DNA of 64,000 nucleotides, from the NCBI RefSeq assembly GCF_017357425.1, contig NZ_CP014571.1, positions 1,984,001-2,048,000 of the forward strand. The letters are read 5' to 3'. Below are positions 18,051 to 24,697 of the stretch, in pieces. Below the pieces are notes generated by a model, which was not told the DNA's origin, did no database searches, and worked only from the letters and a program-made list of their open reading frames with translations. The stretch's first letter is position 1. Each line of letters opens with the position of its first letter. A program made the translations under genes and the position numbers. This DNA is from Arthrobacter sp. D5-1 (GTDB lineage Bacteria; Actinomycetota; Actinomycetes; Actinomycetales; Micrococcaceae).

Positions 18051-19534
18051 CCCTGGGGAAGCGCCGCCCCGGCCATTTCCCGGGCATGCCGCAACATGGA
18101 GACCACCGGAACCCCTGGCACCAGCGTGCCGTTGACCACGTAGCCTTCTTCACGGTCCCGGAGTGTCTCCACCATCCGATCCCGCCAGCGGTGCAGTTCA
18201 GCGTGGCTCGCGGGATCGTCGGCGAGGTTGAAGCGTTCCTGCGGATCGGCGTCGAGGTTGAACAGTTCTTCTGTTCCTCTTCCGGAACCCCAAATGTATT
18301 TGTGGTGCCCGTCGGTCAACCAGTGCAGGTTCTGGCCCCAATAGACGTGTTCGCCGTGCAGGACGTCCCGGACGGATTGGGTATTCTCGCCGCGCACCAG
18401 GGGCGCAAGGGACTTTCCATCCACGGAGTCCGGGATGGGCAACCCGGCAAGATCCAGCAGCGTGGGCATGATGTCCCGCAGTTCCACCACGTGGTCCACT
18501 ACGGTGCCCCGCGCTGCGTCCTGTGCTGCAGGTGAGTTGGCGATAATGAACGGTATGCGGGCGGATCCCTCGTAGGGCACGGCCTTGCGGAACATGTGGT
18601 GGTCGCCCATCATTTCCCCGTGGTCGCTGGTGAAGGCTATGACCGTGTTGTCATCGAGTCCGAAATCCGCCAGTGACTCCTTGATCCGGTTGATCTGCAG
18701 ATCGATCTGCGCCATCAGGCCGTAGTACCCAGCCCTGGCACGGTGGACCACATGGTCCGGCATTCTGCCGTAGCTTGCTTGGTAGTCTCCGTCCCTCCGG
18801 TTCCCATCCCAGTGGTGCTCCCAATTGCCCACCACGGCCTCATACCCGGGAAGGCCGAGGTACTGCTCAAAAGCCCACGACGGCGGGTCGTACGGTGGGT
18901 GCGGACGGTGGAAGGAAAGGTAGAGGAAGAATGGTTTCACAGGATCGCGGCGGTGCATCCATTCGATGGCCTGCGTGCCGATCCAATGCGTAGGGTGCAG
19001 GTTCTCTGCCTTGTCCCAGGGCCGGGCAACAACCGAGTTGCAGTTCACACCGTGATCGAAATACTCTGCATCGGGGCCCATCCCCGGCTGCCTCCGGAGC
19101 CACGGCACGTAGTCATCAAACATGGCGAAATGCTGTTGGTGTTCCCGCCGCGCGTGATGAAGGTAGCCGTCATGGAGGACCACATCGTCGAAGCCGAGCC
19201 TTGAGCGTTCGGGCCACACATGCATCTTGCCGATTGCTTGGGTGTGGTATCCGCCCTTTCTGAACTCGTCCTGTACTGTCACCGGGTGGACAGCGTGAAA
19301 CGGTACGCCGTCGTTGTACCCCACCCGTCCGTGGCGTTCCTGGGACTGTCCTGTAAACAGGGCCGCGCGGGCAGGGACGCAGGATGGCGTAGCAGAATAG
19401 CCTTTGGAGAACCGCACGCCGCTTCGGGCGAGTTCGTCGAGATGGGGTGTTTCGACGTAGGGATGGCCGTCCGAGGACAGGCAGTCGCCCCTCCATTCAT
19501 CCACGCAGATCAGAATGACGTTCGGCCGGTTCAT
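18047..19534 (-). CDS. Sulfatase (arylsulfatase/choline-sulfatase-like)
   Basis: Alkaline-phosphatase-fold sulfatase of 495 residues. The modification motif is C-V-P-A-R (about residues 51-55, in TPSCVPARAALFTGQ), where Cys would be converted to formylglycine. Metal-binding residues are visible in NVILICVDEWRGD (about 5-17) and FTSDHGEMMGDHHMF (about 303-317). A KMHVWPER motif near 105 supplies the Lys/His pair of the active site. No signal peptide, so it is probably cytosolic and acts on an imported sulfate ester. No formylglycine-generating enzyme or transporter is adjacent. Phosphonate or phosphodiester activity cannot be excluded. Confidence 0.88.
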   Translation of the reverse strand: MNRPNVILICVDEWRGDCLSSDGHPYVETPHLDELARSGVRFSKGYSATPSCVPARAALFTGQSQERHGRVGYNDGVPFHAVHPVTVQDEFRKGGYHTQAIGKMHVWPERSRLGFDDVVLHDGYLHHARREHQQHFAMFDDYVPWLRRQPGMGPDAEYFDHGVNCNSVVARPWDKAENLHPTHWIGTQAIEWMHRRDPVKPFFLYLSFHRPHPPYDPPSWAFEQYLGLPGYEAVVGNWEHHWDGNRRDGDYQASYGRMPDHVVHRARAGYYGLMAQIDLQINRIKESLADFGLDDNTVIAFTSDHGEMMGDHHMFRKAVPYEGSARIPFIIANSPAAQDAARGTVVDHVVELRDIMPTLLDLAGLPIPDSVDGKSLAPLVRGENTQSVRDVLHGEHVYWGQNLHWLTDGHHKYIWGSGRGTEELFNLDADPQERFNLADDPASHAELHRWRDRMVETLRDREEGYVVNGTLVPGVPVVSMLRHAREMAGAALPQG

Positions 19535-19564
19535 GGAGAGGTTCCTTCGACGTAGGGAACAGTT

Positions 19565-20164
19565 GTGACAACACTAGTAGGAAGACCCCGCGAAATGCTT
19601 GAATATGACTCGAAAGATCAATTTTCGAGCGCGAATGATCACTCTGACGTGGGTGATGTGTGGCTGATTCCGCTTAAGTGCCTGGACGATGACGCGCGGG
19701 CCATTCACCTGGGTGCCGTGGCCACGCTTTCCGTCGAGGAGAGGCAGCGCGAGTTCGTCGGGGACCCCCTCCGCATGATGCTGCTGGGCATGGAGGAGGA
19801 GTCCCGTCTGCCGTACGTCATTGAGTCAGGGGGGCTGGCGGTGGGCGTGCTGACCCTCCAGTACGGGGCTGCGGAATTGGCGGGTTGGTCCGACGATGAT
19901 TCTGCATGGCTTCTCAGGGGCTTCCTGATCGACTCGGGAAGCCAAGGGCGTGGCCTGGGAACACGGGCTGCGCGTGCGGCAACACAGGAGGCGTGGAAGC
20001 TGACGACCCGGCTGGGCGGCGGCCAGACCGGCGTCGTGCTGTCCGTCAACGAACGTAATCCGGCGGGACAGGCTGCTTACGCCAAGGCTGGCTTCGTCGA
20101 TGCAGGCAGGTACCTGGGCGGCAGTTCCGGTCCGCAGCGAACGATGTACAGGGCCTTTGAGTGA
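19565..20164 (+). CDS. GNAT-family N-acetyltransferase
   Basis: 199 residues. The acetyl-CoA binding motif A is RGFLIDSGSQGRGLGTRAARA (Q-G-R-G-L-G at about residues 127-132), followed by a C-terminal SVNERNPAGQAAYAKAGFVDAGR motif typical of GNATs. The substrate is unknown; the layout resembles small-molecule or spermidine acetyltransferases. The GTG at 19565 is used; Met at residue 11 is an alternative start. It lies head to head with the sulfatase and ends seven bases before the first dyad operator of the HTH gene. Confidence 0.8.
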   Translation: MTTLVGRPREMLEYDSKDQFSSANDHSDVGDVWLIPLKCLDDDARAIHLGAVATLSVEERQREFVGDPLRMMLLGMEEESRLPYVIESGGLAVGVLTLQYGAAELAGWSDDDSAWLLRGFLIDSGSQGRGLGTRAARAATQEAWKLTTRLGGGQTGVVLSVNERNPAGQAAYAKAGFVDAGRYLGGSSGPQRTMYRAFE

Positions 20165-20170
20165 CACTGA

Positions 20171-20216
20171 CGTCAACACTGGTTGACGATTAGCATTTCG
20201 TCAACTAGGGTTGACG
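20171..20216. promoter_or_regulatory. Paired dyad operators over the HTH gene promoter
   Basis: Two 18-bp dyads, CGTCAAC-ACTG-GTTGACG (20171-20188) and CGTCAAC-TAGG-GTTGACG (20199-20216), have identical 7-bp arms and lie 28 bp apart. The first contains the -35 TTGACG (20183-20188); the second contains the -10 TAGGGT (20206-20211), exactly 17 bp apart. A protein bound here would block RNA polymerase directly. The adjacent small HTH protein is the obvious candidate. Confidence 0.75.
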
Positions 20217-20233
20217 TCATGGAGGTGGACCGA

Positions 20234-20434
20234 ATGAAGACGCTGGTGGGATCGATGGATGGAATGGGCCCGGCTGAGGCACTGTACGCTGTAGCGGAAC
20301 TTCAGAAGGAAGTCGGGCGGCGGGAAGCTTCGCTGGTACGTGCGGCCAGGCAGTCCGGTTTGTCATGGGAGGCGATAGCCCTTTGCCTGGGCGTCAGTAA
20401 GCAGGCGGTGCACAAGAAGTACGGCAAGCAGTAG
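20234..20434 (+). CDS. Small helix-turn-helix DNA-binding protein
   Basis: 66 residues (or 71 from the ATG at 20219). The C-terminal half is a clear HTH: SWEAIALCLGVSKQAVHKKY (about 44-63), with the recognition helix starting at SKQAVHKK. The N-terminal half is a helix (AEALYAVAELQKEVGRREASLVRAARQSG) that may dimerise. GGAGG at 20221-20225 is eight bases before the ATG at 20234, so I prefer that start; a leaderless start at 20219 would fit the TAGGGT box with seven bases spacing. Two dyad operators cover the promoter, so autorepression is likely. Regulated targets beyond itself are not visible in the window. Confidence 0.8.
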   Translation: MKTLVGSMDGMGPAEALYAVAELQKEVGRREASLVRAARQSGLSWEAIALCLGVSKQAVHKKYGKQ

Positions 20435-20488
20435 AAATACTGCCGCGGCAAAATGTGCAGGGGTCTGGCCCCGGCGGCTGGGGTCGTT

Positions 20489-20500
20489 TAGGATTCTCCC
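20489..20500 (+). promoter_or_regulatory. Leaderless-type promoter of the small Cys protein
   Basis: TAGGAT (20489-20494) plus six bases leads to GTG 20501. No ribosome site is present. Confidence 0.5.
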
Positions 20501-20728
20501 GTGACAATCAGCGTGGATTCGGAAGGTGCAGCTTTCTCCACCATGTGCTGTTTTCGCTGCGAACAGGCAGGGCCGCACTGGTCCTCGCGTCACGGCCGTG
20601 CCGGTACGTTTGTCTGCCGGCGCTGCTTTGCGACCTTCTCTGACGAAGAACCTGCTGCAATGGTCGGGGGAGTTTTAAGCCATTCTCCGGCGACCGCCGA
20701 AGAGCTGCGGTTTTTCGAATCCAAGTAG
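20501..20728 (+). CDS. Small zinc-ribbon-like protein, unknown function
   Basis: 75 residues with a CCFRC cluster at about 16-20 and CRRC at about 39-42, a CxxC-x18-CxxC pattern of a small zinc ribbon. The C-terminal third is polar. I do not recognise the family. It is leaderless by the TAGGAT box six bases before GTG. It is followed after about 80 bases by another small protein with two CxxC pairs (20806), suggesting two related or cooperating metal-binding peptides in this region between the HTH gene and glnA1. Confidence 0.6.
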   Translation: MTISVDSEGAAFSTMCCFRCEQAGPHWSSRHGRAGTFVCRRCFATFSDEEPAAMVGGVLSHSPATAEELRFFESK

Positions 20729-20752
20729 TCGCGGTACCTGGCAGGCGAAAAA

Positions 20753-20792
20753 ACGAGTACACGCTACTCGTGTCCCCGCAATGGCCGCGGGG
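20753..20792. promoter_or_regulatory. Two consecutive inverted repeats upstream of the 44-residue ORF
   Basis: ACGAGTA (20753-20759) and TACTCGT (20765-20771) form a 7-bp dyad around five bases. Then CCCCGC (20774-20779) and GCGGGG (20787-20792) form a hairpin around seven bases. The ORF begins at 20806. The first dyad looks like an operator; the second could be RNA structure in the leader. Confidence 0.45.
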
Positions 20793-20805
20793 CAGCATTG
20801 TGGTT

Positions 20806-20940
20806 ATGACAACGTATGTGATTGAACCAGCGGCCCTGCTCCATCGCTGCCAGTGCTGCGGCGAAGAAACCGACCGGGTGTTCTGCACTGACTGTGCAGC
20901 GCCGGAAGTCCCGGGACGGTCGCCCAGAACCAAGCACTGA
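20806..20940 (+). CDS. Putative 44-residue CxxC protein
   Basis: ATG at 20806 to TGA at 20938-20940 encodes 44 residues with CQCC (residues 15-18) and CTDC (27-30), followed by a Pro/Arg-rich tail ending in TKH. The two CxxC pairs, nine residues apart after the first, fit a minimal zinc finger. Third codon positions are mostly G or C, as in neighbouring genes. No ribosome site or perfect leaderless box is visible, so expression is uncertain. It may be a partner or paralogue of the 75-residue protein upstream; no homology is claimed. Confidence 0.4.
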   Translation: MTTYVIEPAALLHRCQCCGEETDRVFCTDCAAPEVPGRSPRTKH

Positions 20941-21048
20941 TGGCTTGGCTCCCGTGAGCGCTGCGGCTCCTGGGGCATCAGGCTGCGCAGACGCTAAGTA
21001 TCCTTATAGACTTCTTCTGTCACTGTTCTCTAGGCAGAGGGAAAGTCC

Positions 21049-21399
21049 ATGGAATACAACCCAAGTTCGACAGAGAAGACCGTCCTTGCCGGGGAGTTGG
21101 ACCGGCGCCATGTGGGCCAGTCCGTGAGCTTTCAGCCCAATGACTTCACTGTGGTTTTCGGAACCATCGCAGGCATTGCGCGAACCGAAGCGCTGGTCTA
21201 CCTGTCGCTTGATGGAGTCGGCGGCGGTACCCACCTGAAGGATGAATACGACCTCACGATCGACCACAAGGTCTACCTTCAGCTGGATCCGCTGGGCAGC
21301 GCTGAAAAGGGTCTTTCGGAAGCTGCTGGTTTCGTCAAGGAGAAACTGGATGAGATCGCCAGGAACATCCGCGAACGCGATCAGGATAAGACTGAGTAG
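21049..21399 (+). CDS. Hypothetical protein, 116 residues
   Basis: Soluble protein without Cys clusters or membrane segments. The N-terminal two thirds look like a small beta-barrel (GELDRRHVGQSVSF, DFTVVFGTIAGIART, ALVYLSLDGVGG, YDLTIDHKVYLQL); the last 35 residues form a charged helix (KEKLDEIARNIRERDQDKTE). AGAGGGA lies upstream of the ATG at normal spacing. I do not recognise the family. It is convergent with glnA1; a perfect hairpin between them ends transcription, at least toward glnA1's downstream side. Confidence 0.7.
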   Translation: MEYNPSSTEKTVLAGELDRRHVGQSVSFQPNDFTVVFGTIAGIARTEALVYLSLDGVGGGTHLKDEYDLTIDHKVYLQLDPLGSAEKGLSEAAGFVKEKLDEIARNIRERDQDKTE

Positions 21400-21407
21400 T
21401 TAGCCGC

Positions 21408-21446
21408 AAAAAAGGCGATCCCCGGTCCATATGGACCGGGGATCGC
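21408..21446 (-). terminator. Intrinsic terminator of glnA1
   Basis: A perfect 32-bp palindrome (21415-21446; halves meet at 21430/21431) is flanked on its left by AAAAAA (21408-21413), which reads as a T-run after the stem on the minus strand. It ends glnA1 transcription and may also stop the plus-strand gene. Confidence 0.85.
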
Positions 21447-21470
21447 GCTGGTTAATGCGCGTGGTGGAGC

Positions 21471-22895
21471 TTAGACGCCGTAGTAGAGCTCGAACTCGTA
21501 CGGGTTCGGGCGCAGCGACAGCGGGCGGATCTCATTCTCGTACTTGTAGTCGATCCAAGTGTCGATGAGGTCCTGGGTGAAGACGCCGCCGGCCTGCAGG
21601 AACTCGTTGTCCTCGCGAAGGGCCTCAAGAGCTTCTTCCAGGGAACCCGGAGCCTTGGGGATGTCCTTGGCTTCCTCGGCCGGGAGCTCGTAGAGGTCCT
21701 TGTCGATGGGAGCCGGGGGCTCAATGCGGTTGCGGATACCGTCGATGCCGGCCATCAGCTGGGCAGCGAACGCCAGGTACGGGTTGGACGAGGGGTCCGG
21801 AGCGCGGAACTCGATGCGCTTGGCCTTCGGGTTGGTGCCCGTGATCGGGATACGGATACCGGCGGAGCGGTTGCCCTGCGAGTAGACCATGTTCACGGGT
21901 GCCTCGAAGCCCTTGACCAGGCGGCGGTAGGAGTTGACCGTCGGGTTGGTGAAAGCCAAGACTGCGGAAGAGTGCTTCAGCAGGCCGCCGATGTACCAGC
22001 GAGCCATGTCGGAGAGGCCTGCGTAGCCCTTCTCGTCGTAGAACAGCGGGTCACCGTTGCTCCACAGTGACTGGTGGCAGTGCATGCCCGAGCCGTTGTC
22101 ACCGAAGACGGGCTTCGGCATGAAGGTGACGGACTTGCCCCAAGCATCGGCAGTGTTCTTGATGATGTACTTGAACTTCTGCAGGTCATCAGCAGCCGCG
22201 GTCAGCGTGGTGAACTTGTAGTTGATCTCGGCCTGGCCCGCGGATCCAACTTCGTGGTGGGAGCGCTCAACCTCAAGGCCGGCCTTGTCCAGTTCGATGC
22301 ACATGGCGTCGCGAAGGTCAGCCTGCTTGTCGGTGGGGGAGACCGGGAAGTAACCGCCCTTGACGGGGGTCTTGTAGCCGAGGTTTCCGCCCTCTTCCTT
22401 ACGGCCGGTGTTCCAGTGAGCTTCCTCGGAGTCGATCTTGTAGAAGCTGCCCTGAGGGGAGGACTCGTACTGGATGTTGTCGAAGACGAAGAACTCAGCC
22501 TCGGGAGCGAAGAAAGCAGTGTCGGCGATGCCGGTGGAGGCCAGGTAGGCTTCAGCCTTCTCGGCTACGCCACGGGGGTCGCGGTGGTAGGGGTCACCGG
22601 TGCGGGGGTTCACGATGGAGAAGTTCAGCGCAAGCGTCTTCTCGATGCGGAACGTGTCGATGAAGGCCGAGGTCACATCCGGGATGAGCTGCATGTCGGA
22701 CTCAGCGATGCCCTGGAAGCCGCGGATGGAAGAACCATCGAAGAGCTGGCCATTGACGAAGAAGTCAAGGTCAACGCTCTTGGCCGGCACATTGAAGTGC
22801 TGCTGGACACCAGGAAGGTCGGTGAAGCGGATATCGACGAATTTGACGTCTTCGTCTTTGATGAACTTGAGGACTTCGTCCGCAGTCTTGAACAT
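21471..22895 (-). CDS. glnA1: Glutamine synthetase type I
   Basis: Main ammonium-assimilating glutamine synthetase, a dodecamer. 474 residues, the classical GSI-beta length. Visible: FDGSSIRGF (about 53), PEAEFFVFD (about 132), [16 protein letters not shown] (about 214), the [20 protein letters not shown] metal/ammonium region (about 266-285), [16 protein letters not shown] (about 353), and the adenylylation site [10 protein letters not shown] with Tyr at about 406, the target of GlnE. ATG is behind AAGGAG. A GlnR-type site 130-170 bases upstream predicts nitrogen control, and a strong terminator follows the gene. Confidence 0.97.
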   Translation of the reverse strand: MFKTADEVLKFIKDEDVKFVDIRFTDLPGVQQHFNVPAKSVDLDFFVNGQLFDGSSIRGFQGIAESDMQLIPDVTSAFIDTFRIEKTLALNFSIVNPRTGDPYHRDPRGVAEKAEAYLASTGIADTAFFAPEAEFFVFDNIQYESSPQGSFYKIDSEEAHWNTGRKEEGGNLGYKTPVKGGYFPVSPTDKQADLRDAMCIELDKAGLEVERSHHEVGSAGQAEINYKFTTLTAAADDLQKFKYIIKNTADAWGKSVTFMPKPVFGDNGSGMHCHQSLWSNGDPLFYDEKGYAGLSDMARWYIGGLLKHSSAVLAFTNPTVNSYRRLVKGFEAPVNMVYSQGNRSAGIRIPITGTNPKAKRIEFRAPDPSSNPYLAFAAQLMAGIDGIRNRIEPPAPIDKDLYELPAEEAKDIPKAPGSLEEALEALREDNEFLQAGGVFTQDLIDTWIDYKYENEIRPLSLRPNPYEFELYYGV

Positions 22896-23027
22896 CTATG
22901 CTCCTTATGCATATCAAGTAACAGGCCCGGAAGGCCGCGTGGTGCAGCCCATGCCAAAGCTCCGGAGACACAAAACATCCCCTTGTGCAGTGGTGGCTGG
23001 CAACTCATACCACCATAGGGAGATGGG

Positions 23028-23065
23028 ATTTCCCGGGGGTGTCAGTATTGTTTCCGGCAGGTTAC
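23028..23065 (-). promoter_or_regulatory. GlnR-type operator of glnA1
   Basis: On the minus strand the site reads GTAAC-n6-GAAAC-n6-GACAC-n6-GAAAT, the a-b-a-b arrangement with 11-bp periodicity described for actinobacterial GlnR (GTnAC-n6-GAAAC repeats). It sits upstream of the likely glnA1 promoter, the position of an activator or repressor. Three of the four half-sites match well; the last has T for C. Confidence 0.7.
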
Positions 23066-23208
23066 AGAATCATCTGTTGTGTAAACGGTAGTCGGCTTCC
23101 CGGTGTCTGGTCCACGTCGGTCCGGTGGGCGAACACTGCGCCCCGACAAGCACCTCTGGCGGCCGCTTCCGGAGCTCTGGCAGGTCGGACACCGGGCAGC
23201 CCAGCCGT

Positions 23209-23220
23209 TAGGCTTGAAGT
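23209..23220 (+). promoter_or_regulatory. Leaderless-type promoter of the RDD gene
   Basis: TAGGCT (23209-23214), six bases, then GTG 23221. Confidence 0.5.
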
Positions 23221-23658
23221 GTGGTAGATAGAAAAGACATTGGCTCCTGGTTGAGCGGTCCGGACACGTCCGGAATCTCCAAGTATCCCGGCGAAAGGCT
23301 CGGGTTGCCTGAATCGGGTCCCGGCTCCACTGCGCGCGCCGGGCGCCGCATCCTGGGCATCGTTGTGGATTGGACCATCGCGTTGGTCATCAGCAACTTT
23401 GCCTTCGGCGGCGACCCATGGGCTACGCTGGCCATTTTCGCTGTTGAGCAGATTCTCCTGATTGGCACCTTGGGCTACAGCATCGGACACAGGGTGGCTG
23501 GCATCCATGTGGTTCGCTTGGGCGGAGGTCCTGCCGGTCCGGTGGCCGCAGTGGTACGGACGATCCTCTTGTGCCTGGTCATTCCGGCAGTCGTCTTTGA
23601 TCCCGACCAGCGGGGCCTGCACGACAAAGCGATGAACACTATCCTCATACGGATGTAG
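23221..23658 (+). CDS. RDD-family membrane protein
   Basis: 145 residues, GTG start, leaderless by position. The first 35 residues are polar and cytoplasmic; helices at about 45-62, 66-85 and 100-120 form the RDD domain. The name-giving residues appear as ARAGRRILGIVVD (Arg-Asp, about 36-48) and HRVAGIHVVRL (about 90-100). Function of the family is mostly unknown; some members affect ion antiport. In M. tuberculosis a homologous position (Rv2219A) lies between Rv2219 and glnA1, which supports orthology. Confidence 0.85.
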   Translation: MVDRKDIGSWLSGPDTSGISKYPGERLGLPESGPGSTARAGRRILGIVVDWTIALVISNFAFGGDPWATLAIFAVEQILLIGTLGYSIGHRVAGIHVVRLGGGPAGPVAAVVRTILLCLVIPAVVFDPDQRGLHDKAMNTILIRM

Positions 23659-23686
23659 GCACGCCCTCCCGGCAAAGAAGACAACA

Positions 23687-23727
23687 AAAAACCGCTGCTC
23701 CACCGAATTCGGGGAGCAGCGGTTTTT
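23687..23727. terminator. Bidirectional terminator between RDD and DUF4191 genes
   Basis: The perfect 15-bp arms AAAAACCGCTGCTCC (23687-23701) and GGAGCAGCGGTTTTT (23713-23727) give a stem with a T-run on both strands, ending the two convergent genes. Confidence 0.9.
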
Positions 23728-23744
23728 CGTTGTAACGAAGAGCG

Positions 23745-24506
23745 TCAGCGTCCGCGCGCGGCCTTGCGGTCAGGGCGCGCTTTGTAGGGATCAATGCCTT
23801 TGGGGATCGGCAGGCGGTTCCCCAGGGAATTGATGCGTTTGCTGACAGCGTTTACTTCAATCTTGGTGAGCTCCTTGTTGAGCTTGCCCATGGTCTTTGC
23901 CAGTTTGTTCAGGGGCACTTGGCCTTCTCCCCGTCCGGATTCCAGAACGTGGATGGTGACGTTCGGAAGAATACGGGCAAGGCGCTTGCGCTCTGCATCG
24001 ACAAGGGGCTTAACACGGTGTGTGGGACCTTCGCTGACCAAGACAACCCCGGGCCGGCCAATGGCCATGAAGACTGCGTCCTGCGTGCGTGGGTTGACCG
24101 CTACAGGCTGGTCCTGCGTGACCCAACCACGGCGGAGGGTTCCCAAGGCGGCGCCAGAGGCGCCCGGCTGGTTCTCGATCTGGGCGAAGGCAGCCTTTTC
24201 GGCCCTTCGGGACAGGATGAACACCGCTGCCAGGAGACCCAGCGGAATACCGATAATCAGGCCGGTGACCCAGTTCTCCAGAAGGAAGCCGATCAGGAAT
24301 GCGACAGCCACCACGGCAAGGAACGCCAGCACCATGATCCACACGACCTGGGGATCGTTCCGCCGGGTCATTTTGAAGACTTCAGCGATTTGCTTCAGCT
24401 GGCCAGGCTTCTTTGCCTTGGCTTCCTTGGGCTTGCGCTGGAACAGCCCACGCTTGGGTGCGTCGGCCGAGGGGGTCGAGTTGCTGGAATCAGGGGAGTT
24501 CGCCAT
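23745..24506 (-). CDS. DUF4191 membrane protein
   Basis: 253 residues. Positively charged N-terminus (residues 1-50), two closely spaced membrane helices (about 55-75 and 80-102), then a basic cytoplasmic domain (RRAEKAAFAQIENQPGASGAAL, GRPGVVLVSEGP) and a Lys/Arg-rich tail. This corresponds to the conserved actinobacterial Rv2219-type membrane protein. Function unknown. In other actinobacteria it stands next to lipA; here a three-gene glycopolymer cluster lies between them. Start ATG has AAGG seven bases upstream. Confidence 0.85.
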   Translation of the reverse strand: MANSPDSSNSTPSADAPKRGLFQRKPKEAKAKKPGQLKQIAEVFKMTRRNDPQVVWIMVLAFLAVVAVAFLIGFLLENWVTGLIIGIPLGLLAAVFILSRRAEKAAFAQIENQPGASGAALGTLRRGWVTQDQPVAVNPRTQDAVFMAIGRPGVVLVSEGPTHRVKPLVDAERKRLARILPNVTIHVLESGRGEGQVPLNKLAKTMGKLNKELTKIEVNAVSKRINSLGNRLPIPKGIDPYKARPDRKAARGR

Positions 24507-24615
24507 AGTGCCTTAATTCTACGTGATGTACGCCCAGACACCGGACGCCTTGAGGACCACGGCCAGGCCGCAGGCGATTCGTTTTTGATTTCTCCGTCAC
24601 GAACCAGCCCGCTGT

Positions 24616-24656
24616 GTCACTTGGTTTAAGTGACTCCCAAGCTCCGGAGTGACTCG
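24616..24656. promoter_or_regulatory. Dyad and direct repeat upstream of the glycopolymer cluster
   Basis: GTCACTT (24616-24622) and AAGTGAC (24628-24634) form a perfect 7-bp dyad around five bases. AGTGACTC occurs at 24629-24636 and again at 24649-24656. Placed about 60 bases before the first ATG of the cluster, this could be a regulator site. No convincing -35/-10 pair could be fixed. Confidence 0.45.
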
Positions 24657-24697
24657 ACACTGCGCATTTCCCCACGTTTGATCGCCATAGGAACCAC

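Larger units (their letters stand above)
22896..23220. other. Divergent control region of glnA1 and the RDD gene
   Basis: 325 bases without a gene. It holds the GlnR-type site (23028-23065), a TATGGT box (forward ACCATA, 23012-23017) that could be the glnA1 -10, and at its right end the leaderless-type promoter of the RDD gene. I see no ORF or RNA gene in the rest. Confidence 0.6.
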
